Positions 1-5,774 of a stretch of DNA of 7,349 bases are shown here, one piece after another. Below the pieces are notes generated by a model. The model saw only the letters and a list, made by a program, of their open reading frames with translations. It did no database searches and was not told the DNA's origin. The translations under genes and the position numbers were made by a program. Numbering within the stretch: position 1 is the stretch's first letter; each line of letters begins with the position of its first letter. Source of the stretch: an uncultured Coriobacteriaceae bacterium (GTDB lineage Bacteria; Actinomycetota; Coriobacteriia; Coriobacteriales; Atopobiaceae); the NCBI GenBank assembly GCA_902766805.1, contig CACXFF010000025.1:1-7349 (forward strand). Reading direction: 5' to 3'.

Positions 1-537
1 CGCTGCGTGATCTGGGTGGGCATGGACGTGCGCACGAGCGACGGCAAGCTGCTCGGCTACGTCAGTGACGTGCTCTTCGACGCGGAGCAGGGCACGGTGC
101 GCGCGTTCAGCTGCACGGACGGAGGTGCCGCAAGCGCGCTGGTGGGCGACCGCCGCTTTGGCCCGGCCATGGTCAAAGGCCTGCGGGGCACCACGATGGT
201 GGTGGACCCCGAGGTCGCGCACATGGAGTTCTCGGGTGGCTTGGCCGGACGCGCGGGCGCAGCGACGGCCCAGGCCAAGCAGAAAGCCGCCGAGCTGGGT
301 GAGGCCGCGAGTGTCCAGGCAGCACGTGCGGGCAGGGCTGCCGGCGAGGCGGCCACCAAGGGCGGCCATGCCTTGGGCCGAGCCATTGGCCATGCCAAGG
401 CGCAGGTGAGCACGGGCGCCGACGCTGCCAAGCTGCCGAGCGCCGAGTCGGCTGGCGACGCCGTGAGCAAGCAGCTGGGCCGTGCCCGGGGCATGTTCGC
501 CGACTTCAAGCGCGAGTTCGACGAGGCGAGCAAGTAG
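1..537 (+). CDS. PRC-barrel domain protein, 5'-partial
   Basis: The reading frame is open from the first base of the window (Arg-Cys, then a GTG at 7). No ribosome binding site can be seen before that GTG, so the gene most likely begins upstream and only its 3' part is present. The visible part opens with a PRC-barrel-like segment (VGMDVRTSDGKLLGYVSDVLF, then a Gly-rich turn, GPAMVKGLRG and MVVDP), which is the usual strand pattern of this small beta-barrel fold. In many actinobacterial proteins this would be the second of two PRC barrels. From about residue 75 of the visible part the protein becomes a long Ala/Gly/Lys-rich, probably amphipathic helical tail of about 100 residues, ending in FADFKREFDEASK. 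PRC barrels occur in RimM (rRNA processing) and in photosynthetic and other proteins of unknown role. No specific function can be given. The gene converges with the minus-strand gene that ends at 619. Confidence 0.75.
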   Translation, partial: RCVIWVGMDVRTSDGKLLGYVSDVLFDAEQGTVRAFSCTDGGAASALVGDRRFGPAMVKGLRGTTMVVDPEVAHMEFSGGLAGRAGAATAQAKQKAAELGEAASVQAARAGRAAGEAATKGGHALGRAIGHAKAQVSTGADAAKLPSAESAGDAVSKQLGRARGMFADFKREFDEASK

Positions 538-557
538 CGACAAGCCGCACAAGCAAA

Positions 558-594
558 ACGACGCCCGCCAAGCTCGGTGCCTGGCGGGCGTCGT
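558..594 (-). terminator. Rho-independent terminator, probably bidirectional
   Basis: Two 13-nt arms (acgacgcccgcca at 558-570 and its exact reverse complement at 582-594) enclose an 11-nt loop. Read on the minus strand, the stem is followed by TTTT and a T-rich stretch. This fits termination of the deacetylase-like gene, which stops 24 bp away at 619. On the plus strand the stem lies 20 bp after the stop of the PRC-barrel gene but lacks a T run, so it may serve both convergent genes with different efficiency. Confidence 0.8.
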
Positions 595-618
595 GCGTCA
601 TCGCTCTCGCAGCGTGCG

Positions 619-2532
619 TTATCCCAGCTCGGTGGGCCAGAGGGCGTCGGCAGGCATGCGCTGCGCGCAGGTCGCGACCTCGGCGGGGATGCTCGGGTCC
701 GACGCGAGCAGCTCGGCAACCGACACGACCTCATAGCCCTCGCTCGTCAACCAGGAGAGGATGTCCGGCAGCGCGATGACGTCGTGGGTGCGGTCGCCGC
801 CGCCGTCGTGCATCACGATGATGGAGCCGTTGGTGGTCTCGGCCTCGACCTTGGCGAGGATCTCGTCGGCGCTGTAGCGCTCGGAGTCGGCATGGACGTC
901 GCCCTGGATGGCGACCGTCACGCTGCCATTGGTGGCCAACCATTGCGCAGGGGTCAGGGCCTGGCCCAAAGGCGCGCTGAAGCAGGAGCTCTCCATGCCC
1001 GTCGCGGCCATGAGCGCGGCGAAGCCTCCGCTGATCTCTCCCTGCAGCTGCTCGTTGGTGGCCTCGGCCAGGTTCAGGTCCGTCTGTCCGCAGCTGGCCA
1101 CCTGCATGCCGGCGTCCACCACGCTCTTGGCCAGGTCGGCTTCCACCTCTACGTAGTCCCCCAGGGTGAAGAACGTGGCACGGGCGTTGTTGCGCTGCAG
1201 GATGTCGAGCAGGCGCGACGTGTAGTACGAGGGCCCGCTGTAGAAGGCGAGCGCCACGAGCTTCCTGCCGTCGGCGGGCACGGGGCTCACGTGCGCCACG
1301 ATGCAGTCCTGCGCGGGCTGGACCACCACGTCGGCCGTCTCGCCCGAGGTGGTGCCATGGCGCGTCTCCATCCTGCCGGCACGGCCCCACTGCTTGAGGT
1401 AGCTCACCGTGCCGCCCTCGCCCTCCATCAGTAGGCGCGGCTGCGTGTTCGTGATCTCCGCCGTGTACTCCTCGCACACGTCGGCGCCCTGCTCGAAGGT
1501 GATCTGCTCGCTGCCCGAGAGGGTGATGCCGACCGCCTCGGACGGCCCGACCTCCTTGCCGTTGACCGTGGCCTTGAAGGCGTCGCCTTGGCCCTCGGCC
1601 AGCACGGTGCCGTTCACGGACACGAGGTTGCCGGGCGAGATGCCCCAGCGATCCGCATCGAACACCTGGCTGAGCGTGGAGTTGTGGCGGACGTTGGTGG
1701 GCATGCCGTTGATGATGACGGTGATGGTGCTCTGCGAGACGATCGCCCAGCCCACGGCGGCCACGACCGCCAACAGCACCAAACCGATGAGCACGTAGCG
1801 CAGGGTGTAGCTCTTGCCGCGCTGGACGCTGATGGGGTCGGCCGACACGAAGCCTTCGTTCACGCGACCGAACTGGTCGAACTTGACGCCTTCGGCCTGT
1901 TCGGCCCCGAGCGGGTCGTCGTAGGGCCGGCCAAAGACTTCCTCCAACGGCTCGGCGCCTGCCGTGGGCACGGTGTAGCCCGAGTAGTTGACGGCGTCGT
2001 GTACGCCGCTCACGCCAGCGTCGGGATCGATGACGAGGCCGGCGTTGGGGTCGATCGCCTCGTCCGCGGGGCTGGGGATCAGGCTGGGGTAGGGGCCAGG
2101 GCCGCGGTGGCCGCTGCGTACCACCTCGGAGTAGGAGGGGCCGGAGCCGCTAGCCCTCTGGGAGGACGAGAGCTCATAGTGGGAGGGGTCCCTGTAGGCC
2201 ACGGTGTCTTGGGCACGCTGGCCACCCCACGAGGCCGTGCCGGCCTGCGGGACGTAGGGCTCGGCGTGGTCGACGGGGTCCATGATGAAGGGGCGTGTCT
2301 CGTTGGGGGCTGCCGGGGCGCTCGGTGCCATGGGCGTGCCTTCGGCGCTCGCGTGCTCGTCGGCCGGATCGTAAGGACGCCAGAACCTCTGCTCGTCGCC
2401 GGTGGGGTTTACGCCTGTGGTACGCACGTCCTGTTCTTGGCGCGGGGGCCTTTTGCGCGGCGTGGGCTTGTGGCGGCGACGGTTGGGCCTACTGGGGTTT
2501 TCGCCCCACGTAGATGAGGTATTGTTGGTCAT
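619..2532 (-). CDS. Membrane-anchored NodB-fold (polysaccharide deacetylase-like) protein with degenerate active site
   Basis: The product is 637 residues. Residues 1-245 form a low-complexity, Pro/Gly/Ser-rich cytoplasmic region with a very basic start (R18-R31). One membrane helix spans about 246-266, and RGK and R245 before it predict an N-in, C-out topology. Residues 268-345 resemble the ubiquitin-like DUF348/G5-associated modules of cell-wall proteins such as RpfB (weak). A NodB homology domain covers about 424-610: LVALAFYSGPSYYT, ATFFTLGDYVE, DAGMQVAS, VMHDGGGDRTHDVIALPDIL and GYEVVSVAELL align along the family's whole length. Family enzymes remove N-acetyl groups from peptidoglycan or other glycans using a metal. 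Here the motif-1 Asp-Asp is Tyr431-Ser432, the His-x3-His motif is replaced around S480-CGQTDL, and the Arg of the RxPxG-type motif is Ser519; only H575-D576 of the last motif remains. A non-catalytic glycan-binding or regulatory role is therefore inferred. The ATG is preceded by GGTGAT with 5-nt spacing. A terminator follows the stop. It is divergent from the phosphatase gene. Confidence 0.85.
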   Translation of the reverse strand: MTNNTSSTWGENPSRPNRRRHKPTPRKRPPRQEQDVRTTGVNPTGDEQRFWRPYDPADEHASAEGTPMAPSAPAAPNETRPFIMDPVDHAEPYVPQAGTASWGGQRAQDTVAYRDPSHYELSSSQRASGSGPSYSEVVRSGHRGPGPYPSLIPSPADEAIDPNAGLVIDPDAGVSGVHDAVNYSGYTVPTAGAEPLEEVFGRPYDDPLGAEQAEGVKFDQFGRVNEGFVSADPISVQRGKSYTLRYVLIGLVLLAVVAAVGWAIVSQSTITVIINGMPTNVRHNSTLSQVFDADRWGISPGNLVSVNGTVLAEGQGDAFKATVNGKEVGPSEAVGITLSGSEQITFEQGADVCEEYTAEITNTQPRLLMEGEGGTVSYLKQWGRAGRMETRHGTTSGETADVVVQPAQDCIVAHVSPVPADGRKLVALAFYSGPSYYTSRLLDILQRNNARATFFTLGDYVEVEADLAKSVVDAGMQVASCGQTDLNLAEATNEQLQGEISGGFAALMAATGMESSCFSAPLGQALTPAQWLATNGSVTVAIQGDVHADSERYSADEILAKVEAETTNGSIIVMHDGGGDRTHDVIALPDILSWLTSEGYEVVSVAELLASDPSIPAEVATCAQRMPADALWPTELG

Positions 2533-2596
2533 TGAGCATCACCCAAAGAATGGCTGCGTTTGTGTGTCGGTATGGCTGCTTGGTTTGTGCGGTCAT

Positions 2597-2625
2597 AGTG
2601 TAGCGCAAGTTTTGGCGGGCACACG
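2597..2625 (-). promoter_or_regulatory. Candidate promoter of the deacetylase-like gene with an overlapping palindrome
   Basis: On the minus strand a TACACT (complement of 2597-2602) could be a -10 box, giving a leader of about 58 nt before the ATG at 2532. The -35 position (about 2620-2625) has only a poor match. It falls inside a perfect palindrome, ggcac-acg-gtgcc, at 2618-2630, which would be a suitable repressor site. This was judged by eye only. Confidence 0.28.
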
Positions 2626-2637
2626 GTGCCTGAGCGT

Positions 2638-2668
2638 GCAAACCGTGTTTCGTTTGCGAGACGTTTGC
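2638..2668. promoter_or_regulatory. Operator-like cluster of GTTTGC half-sites
   Basis: An inverted pair, gcaaac (2638-2643) and gtttgc (2652-2657), is separated by 8 bp. A third copy in direct orientation (2663-2668) lies 11 bp further on, as part of a perfect tandem repeat of an 11-mer (cgtttgcgaga at 2651-2661 and 2662-2672). Spacing by one helical turn inside a divergent intergenic region is typical of transcription-factor sites. The regulator is unknown and no consensus is recognised. Confidence 0.3.
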
Positions 2669-2795
2669 GAGACGCCGAAGGTGGGTCTGCGGCCGGTGCG
2701 CGCGGCCCCTTTTGGCCCGTTCCGCGCAGGGTTCCTCGGCACCGTCTCGGGCGCTTTCTGATAGGGTGCTGCGCAAGCGAGAGAAAGGCTTGGCC

Positions 2796-3542
2796 ATGTA
2801 CGACCCGCATGCAACCTGGACGCGTCTGCCGCTGGCGGGCGTCCCCAATGCGCGCGAGCTCGGCGGGTATCCCGTGCCGGGCGGCAGCACGCAGTTCCGG
2901 CGCTTCGTGCGCTCCGATTCGCTCAACCGGGCGACGGAGTCCGACCTGCGCTTCCTGTACGAATACGGCGTGCGCTCGGTCATCGACCTGCGCGATCCGC
3001 AGGAGGACGAGTACGCGCCCGACCCGTCGCTCGGACCCGACGTGGTCTGTTTCGGCTCATCCCTGCTGAACATCGACATCTCCGACATGGAGCGCATCGA
3101 GCGTGAGATCGCTGCGGGCACGCCCGACGCCGTGCAGTTCTATCGCATGATGCTGAACAACCGTCGCTCGCTCCGGGAGATCTTCACCTTCATCGCCGAC
3201 GCGCCCGAAGGCACGGTGCTCTTCCACTGCACGGTGGGCAAGGACCGCACGGGCGTGATTTCGATGCTGCTCATGGACCTCGCCGGCTGCGACCTCTGGG
3301 ACATCGTGGGCAACTACGTGCAGACCCGTGCCAATCTCATGCGTCACCCCCACCTGCTGGCGCGTTGGGCCGAGGTGCGGGACACGCCCCTGCAAGACCT
3401 CGTGGACTCGCCCGCGCGCACTATAGAGGCGACCTACGCGATGGTGCACGAGGGCGGCCGTAGCTGCGAGGACTTCCTGTTGGAATGCGGTGTGGACGCC
3501 GCGGCTCTCGCGCGCGTGCGCGCACGTTTGGTGGAGCCGTAG
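2796..3542 (+). CDS. Tyrosine phosphatase-like protein (Y_phosphatase3 / IphP-LipA type)
   Basis: The product is 248 residues, the usual length for this family. It shows the family's order of motifs: NARELGGY (18-25, matching the usual NFRDLGGY), the RSD start segment at 39-41, GVRSVIDLRDPQE (about 58-70) and the catalytic P-loop HCTVGKDRTG (144-153), with nucleophile Cys145 and Arg151 in the CX5R pattern. Members dephosphorylate phosphotyrosine, phosphoserine/threonine or phosphoinositides; the substrate cannot be read from the sequence. There is no signal peptide, so the protein is probably cytoplasmic. The ATG at 2796 is chosen because AAAGG (2784-2788) precedes it with 7-nt spacing and homology begins right after it; a TTG at 2712 would add 28 residues unlike the family. 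The C-terminal 60 residues are helical with a typical FLLECGVD segment. The gene is divergent from the membrane-anchored NodB-fold gene, and no clear promoter box was found. Confidence 0.88.
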   Translation: MYDPHATWTRLPLAGVPNARELGGYPVPGGSTQFRRFVRSDSLNRATESDLRFLYEYGVRSVIDLRDPQEDEYAPDPSLGPDVVCFGSSLLNIDISDMERIEREIAAGTPDAVQFYRMMLNNRRSLREIFTFIADAPEGTVLFHCTVGKDRTGVISMLLMDLAGCDLWDIVGNYVQTRANLMRHPHLLARWAEVRDTPLQDLVDSPARTIEATYAMVHEGGRSCEDFLLECGVDAAALARVRARLVEP

Positions 3543-3593
3543 GGCCGGCGCGGGACCAGCTTGGCTGTTCATGACAACGCGAGCCGCGCTGGC

Positions 3594-3638
3594 GCCCCGT
3601 GTAACCAAACAGACGTGGCCTTTTTGGTTACACGGGGC
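3594..3638. repeat. Perfect 16-bp inverted repeat (hairpin)
   Basis: The arms are gccccgtgtaaccaaa at 3594-3609 and its exact reverse complement at 3623-3638, with a 13-nt loop containing cagacgtggcctt. It starts 51 bp after the phosphatase stop. There is no T run after the stem on either strand, so it is not a classical intrinsic terminator. A terminator of another kind, a protein-binding palindrome or a dispersed repeat are all possible. Confidence 0.6.
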
Positions 3639-3681
3639 ATGGGCGGCCGCGGCTGATTGGGGACTCTTGGGTTTTCCGCGG

Positions 3682-3736
3682 GCGGTACTACCGCGTTGGG
3701 TGCTCAGCGTGGTACCGTAAGCAGAATACGTACCGT
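3682..3736 (+). promoter_or_regulatory. Repeats in the leader of the cyclo-ligase gene, possible promoter/operator region
   Basis: A 13-bp palindrome gcggta-c-taccgc (3682-3694) is followed by two direct copies of gtaccgt (3712-3718 and 3730-3736) spaced 18 bp apart, just before the ribosome binding site AGGAAGG (3741-3747). The AT-rich stretch between the copies (taagcagaata) could hold a -10 box, but no well-spaced -35/-10 pair is convincing. The gene's promoter probably lies here, since the gap between genes is 215 bp. Confidence 0.25.
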
Positions 3737-3757
3737 GGAGAGGAAGGCGGGGGCGGC

Positions 3758-4771
3758 ATGGCAGAATCGCTGACTGTACGCAAGCAGGTCCTACGCCACA
3801 AAGCGCTCGCCGTACGTTCGTCGGCACATGACGCATCCGCCGCAGAGCAAGCCGAGCATCTCGCCCAGCTGCTCATCGAGCTGTTGGATGCCCACGTACA
3901 GGAGCTGGCCGAGGCCGCCGCGCGCCCCGCGTACCTCGCGGGCATGTACGACGAGCCGGCCCACCTCCCCATCCAAAAGACCGAGGGCGACCTGTGGCCT
4001 GCCCGTCCTATCAACGACGGCTCTCTGGCCGCGCAGCTGTCACCCACGCTCAGCGACGAGCAGGCCAGGCGCATCGCGCAGGACATTCAGGCCGAGCCGT
4101 GGCCAAACGTTCCCCCCGACGTTTTGGCATGGCTCAAGCGTCAGCGTGCCGCCGAGCAAGCGGCTGCGCTCGAGGCCGAAGCCGCGGCCGCCCGTGCCGC
4201 CGAGGAGCAACAAGACGCAGCTCAGCGCACCATTCGCGTCGCCGCCTACTCCGCCATCGGCTCGGAGATCTCCTTGGCGCCCTTTGCGCGCCTCGTGGGT
4301 CAGGGCCTTGCCGACGGTACGCGCGTCTTGCTCTACGTGCCCATTGTGTTGCATCCGCACCACATGGAGTTCGTTCCCGTGAGCGCGCAGGAGCTGGCCG
4401 ACCCCGCGGCGTCGGGCCTTGACTTTTTGGTCGACCCGGTCCATCCAGCCAGGCGCCCTGCCGATCGACGCTTCGAACCGTGTGGCAACCTGGACTTCAT
4501 CCTGGTGCCTGGCTTGGCGTTCGACGTGCTGGGCAACCGCCTGGGCTTCGGCGGGGGTTTCTACGACGCCTACCTCTCGATGTACCGCGCGCAGCTCAAA
4601 TGGGCGGGGCAGGACATGGGCAGTTGGGCGCAGCCGCGTCCGAGCCATGAGCTGCGTGCCATCGGTGTGTGCTATCCCGAGCAGGTCGTGGAGTCGGGGG
4701 TCATTCCCATGGGCTACAACGACCAGATGGTGGACCTCGTGCTCACGGCGTCAGGCCTCGCCTCGGCATGA
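3758..4771 (+). CDS. 5-formyltetrahydrofolate cyclo-ligase (MTHFS family), enlarged
   Basis: This enzyme uses ATP to convert 5-formyltetrahydrofolate to 5,10-methenyltetrahydrofolate, returning stored folate to one-carbon metabolism in the cytoplasm. The protein has 337 residues, against about 180-200 for the family. The first helix (VRKQVLRHKALAVR, 7-20) and the core from about 159 on match: VAAYSAIGSE (161-170), LLYVPIV (191-197), EP (240-241), DFILVPGLAFD (246-256), the ATP-site loop GFGGGFYD (263-270), Q309 and the final ND-QMVDLVLT strand (321-330). Between helix 1 and the first core strand lies an extra segment of about 110 residues. It is rich in Ala, Glu and Gln, with a likely long helix (about 121-156), and holds a Pro-rich stretch at 66-86. 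The ATG has AGGAAGG 10 nt upstream. The gene stands alone, with a terminator after it. The core assignment is firm; the role of the insert is unknown. Confidence 0.9.
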   Translation: MAESLTVRKQVLRHKALAVRSSAHDASAAEQAEHLAQLLIELLDAHVQELAEAAARPAYLAGMYDEPAHLPIQKTEGDLWPARPINDGSLAAQLSPTLSDEQARRIAQDIQAEPWPNVPPDVLAWLKRQRAAEQAAALEAEAAAARAAEEQQDAAQRTIRVAAYSAIGSEISLAPFARLVGQGLADGTRVLLYVPIVLHPHHMEFVPVSAQELADPAASGLDFLVDPVHPARRPADRRFEPCGNLDFILVPGLAFDVLGNRLGFGGGFYDAYLSMYRAQLKWAGQDMGSWAQPRPSHELRAIGVCYPEQVVESGVIPMGYNDQMVDLVLTASGLASA

Positions 4772-4798
4772 CGCCCTAGCTCCCGAGCACGGTGTGTG

Positions 4799-4826
4799 GC
4801 GCCCGTCTCGTGCGGGCGCTTTGTTG
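4799..4826 (+). terminator. Rho-independent terminator of the cyclo-ligase gene
   Basis: The stem gcgcccg (4799-4805) pairs with cgggcgc (4813-4819), extended by one U-G pair at the loop. A 7-nt loop lies between, and tttgttgt follows. It lies 28 bp after the stop codon at 4771. Confidence 0.75.
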
Positions 4827-4869
4827 TCCCGCGGCGGGTCCGGGTTGGGGCTTGGCGCGCGATGCTGGC

Positions 4870-4908
4870 CCGACGTACATGACCGACGTACAAGCCCGAC
4901 GCACAAAA
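4870..4908. repeat. Three tandem 13-bp repeats between convergent genes
   Basis: Three head-to-tail units start with ccgacgtaca (4870), ccgacgtaca (4883) and ccgacgcaca (4896). The last three bases of each unit vary, and the third unit differs by one base in its first ten. They sit between the two terminators of the convergent cyclo-ligase and lemA genes, and the third unit runs into the A run of the lemA terminator. Confidence 0.6.
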
Positions 4909-4932
4909 AAGGGAGAGCCGGGCGGCCCTCCC
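4905..4932 (-). terminator. Rho-independent terminator of lemA
   Basis: Read on the minus strand, gggagggcc pairs with ggctctccc (one G-U pair) around a 4-nt gccc loop and is followed directly by six T. It lies 30 bp after the lemA stop codon. This is the clearest intrinsic terminator in the window. Confidence 0.88.
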
Positions 4933-4961
4933 CTCCAGACGTGGCTATGCCAAGCGGCTGC

Positions 4962-5519
4962 TTAGAACTTGACCTGCGGGACCTCGCGCACGGAGGCGTC
5001 GGTGACCTCGAAGCCCTGCATGCGCTGGAAGCCGCCGAAGCCGGCGACCATGCTGCCCGGGAAGGTCTCGATGGCGGTGTTGTAGGTCATCACGCAGTCG
5101 TTGTAGCTCTGACGTGCGTAGCTGATCTTGTTCTCGGTGTCCTGCAGCTGACGCTGGAGCTCGACGAAGTTCTCGTTGGCCTGCAGCTGCGGATACGACT
5201 CGGCCACGGCGAACAGGTGGGTGAGCGCGCCAGAAAGCTGATTGGATGCGGCCATCTTCTCGGCCGGGCTGCCTGCGCTCTGCACGGCGGAGCGCATCTT
5301 GGTGACCTCGGAGAGGACCTCCTTCTCGTGCGCCGCGTAGCCCTTGACGGTCTCTACGAGGTTGGGGATGAGGTCGTTGCGGCGCTGCAGCTGCGTGTCG
5401 ATGTTCTGCCAGGCGTTCTCGCAGCGGTTGCGCTTCGTGACGATGCCGTTGTACAGACTCACGCAGAGGATGACGAGCAGTACGACTACCACCAGCACAA
5501 CAATAAGCCAGATGGGCAT
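4962..5519 (-). CDS. lemA: LemA family membrane protein
   Basis: The product is 185 residues, the normal length for LemA. One very hydrophobic helix at residues 3-22 (IWLIVVLVVVVLLVILCVSL) anchors the protein. The rest is a helical bundle with the family hallmarks: NAWQNIDTQLQRRNDLIPNL (35-54), VETVKGYAAHEKEVL (55-69), AESYPQLQANENFVELQ (106-122), LQDTENKISYARQSYND (125-141) and the FPGSMVAGF segment (153-161). LemA proteins are widespread and single-pass, with a mostly extracytoplasmic bundle; their biochemical role is not well defined. The ATG at 5519 is preceded by GGGAGG with 5-nt spacing. The gene stands alone; no HtpX or TPM-domain partner, often found next to lemA, is in the window. 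An AT-rich stretch about 45 bp upstream (TATCCT, complement of 5563-5568) may be its -10 box, but no good -35 was found. Confidence 0.93.
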   Translation of the reverse strand: MPIWLIVVLVVVVLLVILCVSLYNGIVTKRNRCENAWQNIDTQLQRRNDLIPNLVETVKGYAAHEKEVLSEVTKMRSAVQSAGSPAEKMAASNQLSGALTHLFAVAESYPQLQANENFVELQRQLQDTENKISYARQSYNDCVMTYNTAIETFPGSMVAGFGGFQRMQGFEVTDASVREVPQVKF

Positions 5520-5647
5520 GGCTGCCTCCCTTCGGCGCCCCCCTTGGGCGCATTGACAGATATAAGGATACCCTTTGTGCGGCGCGAGATTCCCCACACA
5601 GAGGCCGAACGCGTCCAGAGAAGCGCTCGCCCGATCCGCAACCCAAC

Positions 5648-5677
5648 TTGCGTGCGGTGTGCCTGCTTCGCTAAGAT
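5648..5677 (+). promoter_or_regulatory. Candidate promoter of the tRNA-Ser gene
   Basis: TTGCGT (5648-5653) and TAAGAT (5672-5677) are spaced by 18 bp, and the tRNA starts 11 bp after the -10 box. That would place the transcription start only a few bases before the mature 5' end, which is common for bacterial tRNA genes. Both boxes match the sigma-70 consensus only partly. Confidence 0.5.
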
Positions 5678-5687
5678 AGCGAGTTAC

Positions 5688-5774
5688 GGAAGAGTGGCAG
5701 AGCGGTTGAATGCAACGGTCTTGAAAACCGTCGGGCCCCACCGGGTCTCGTGGGTTCGAATCCCACCTCTTCCG
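5688..5774 (+). tRNA. tRNA-Ser (anticodon TGA)
   Basis: The gene is 87 nt and folds as a class II tRNA. The acceptor arms ggaagag (5688-5694) and ctcttcc (5767-5773) pair fully and are followed by discriminator G5774, the serine identity base. The anticodon stem acggt/accgt (5715-5719, 5727-5731) holds the loop cttgaaa with anticodon TGA at 5722-5724, reading UCN serine codons, mainly UCA. An 18-nt variable arm (5732-5749) is as expected for serine. The T arm is gtggg-ttcgaat-cccac (5750-5766). CCA is not encoded (GCGA follows), so the end must be added by nucleotidyltransferase. The 3' end is repeated downstream at 5820. Confidence 0.96.

Noticed and set aside
577..1477. Long open frames on both strands opposite or overlapping the deacetylase-like gene
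   Set aside because: They are rich in Arg, Gly, His and Ala without any domain pattern, lack ribosome binding sites, and mirror the high-GC codon bias of the minus-strand gene whose product has clear NodB homology.
1588..2517. 309-codon plus-strand open frame across the N-terminal half of the deacetylase-like gene
   Set aside because: The translation is a Gly/Val/His/Arg-rich composition typical of an antisense frame in GC-rich DNA and has no recognisable motif.
2712..2795. Upstream TTG start extending the phosphatase by 28 residues
   Set aside because: The extra residues do not resemble the family, there is no ribosome binding site before the TTG, and the ATG at 2796 has AAAGG at good spacing.
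3057..3836. 259-codon minus-strand open frame antisense to the phosphatase
   Set aside because: No domain signature, and it runs antisense over the conserved P-loop gene and through the hairpin region.
5553..5558. Perfect TTGACA on the plus strand before the tRNA
   Set aside because: No -10 box lies at a usable distance, and it is about 130 bp from the tRNA start, where a better-placed promoter exists.
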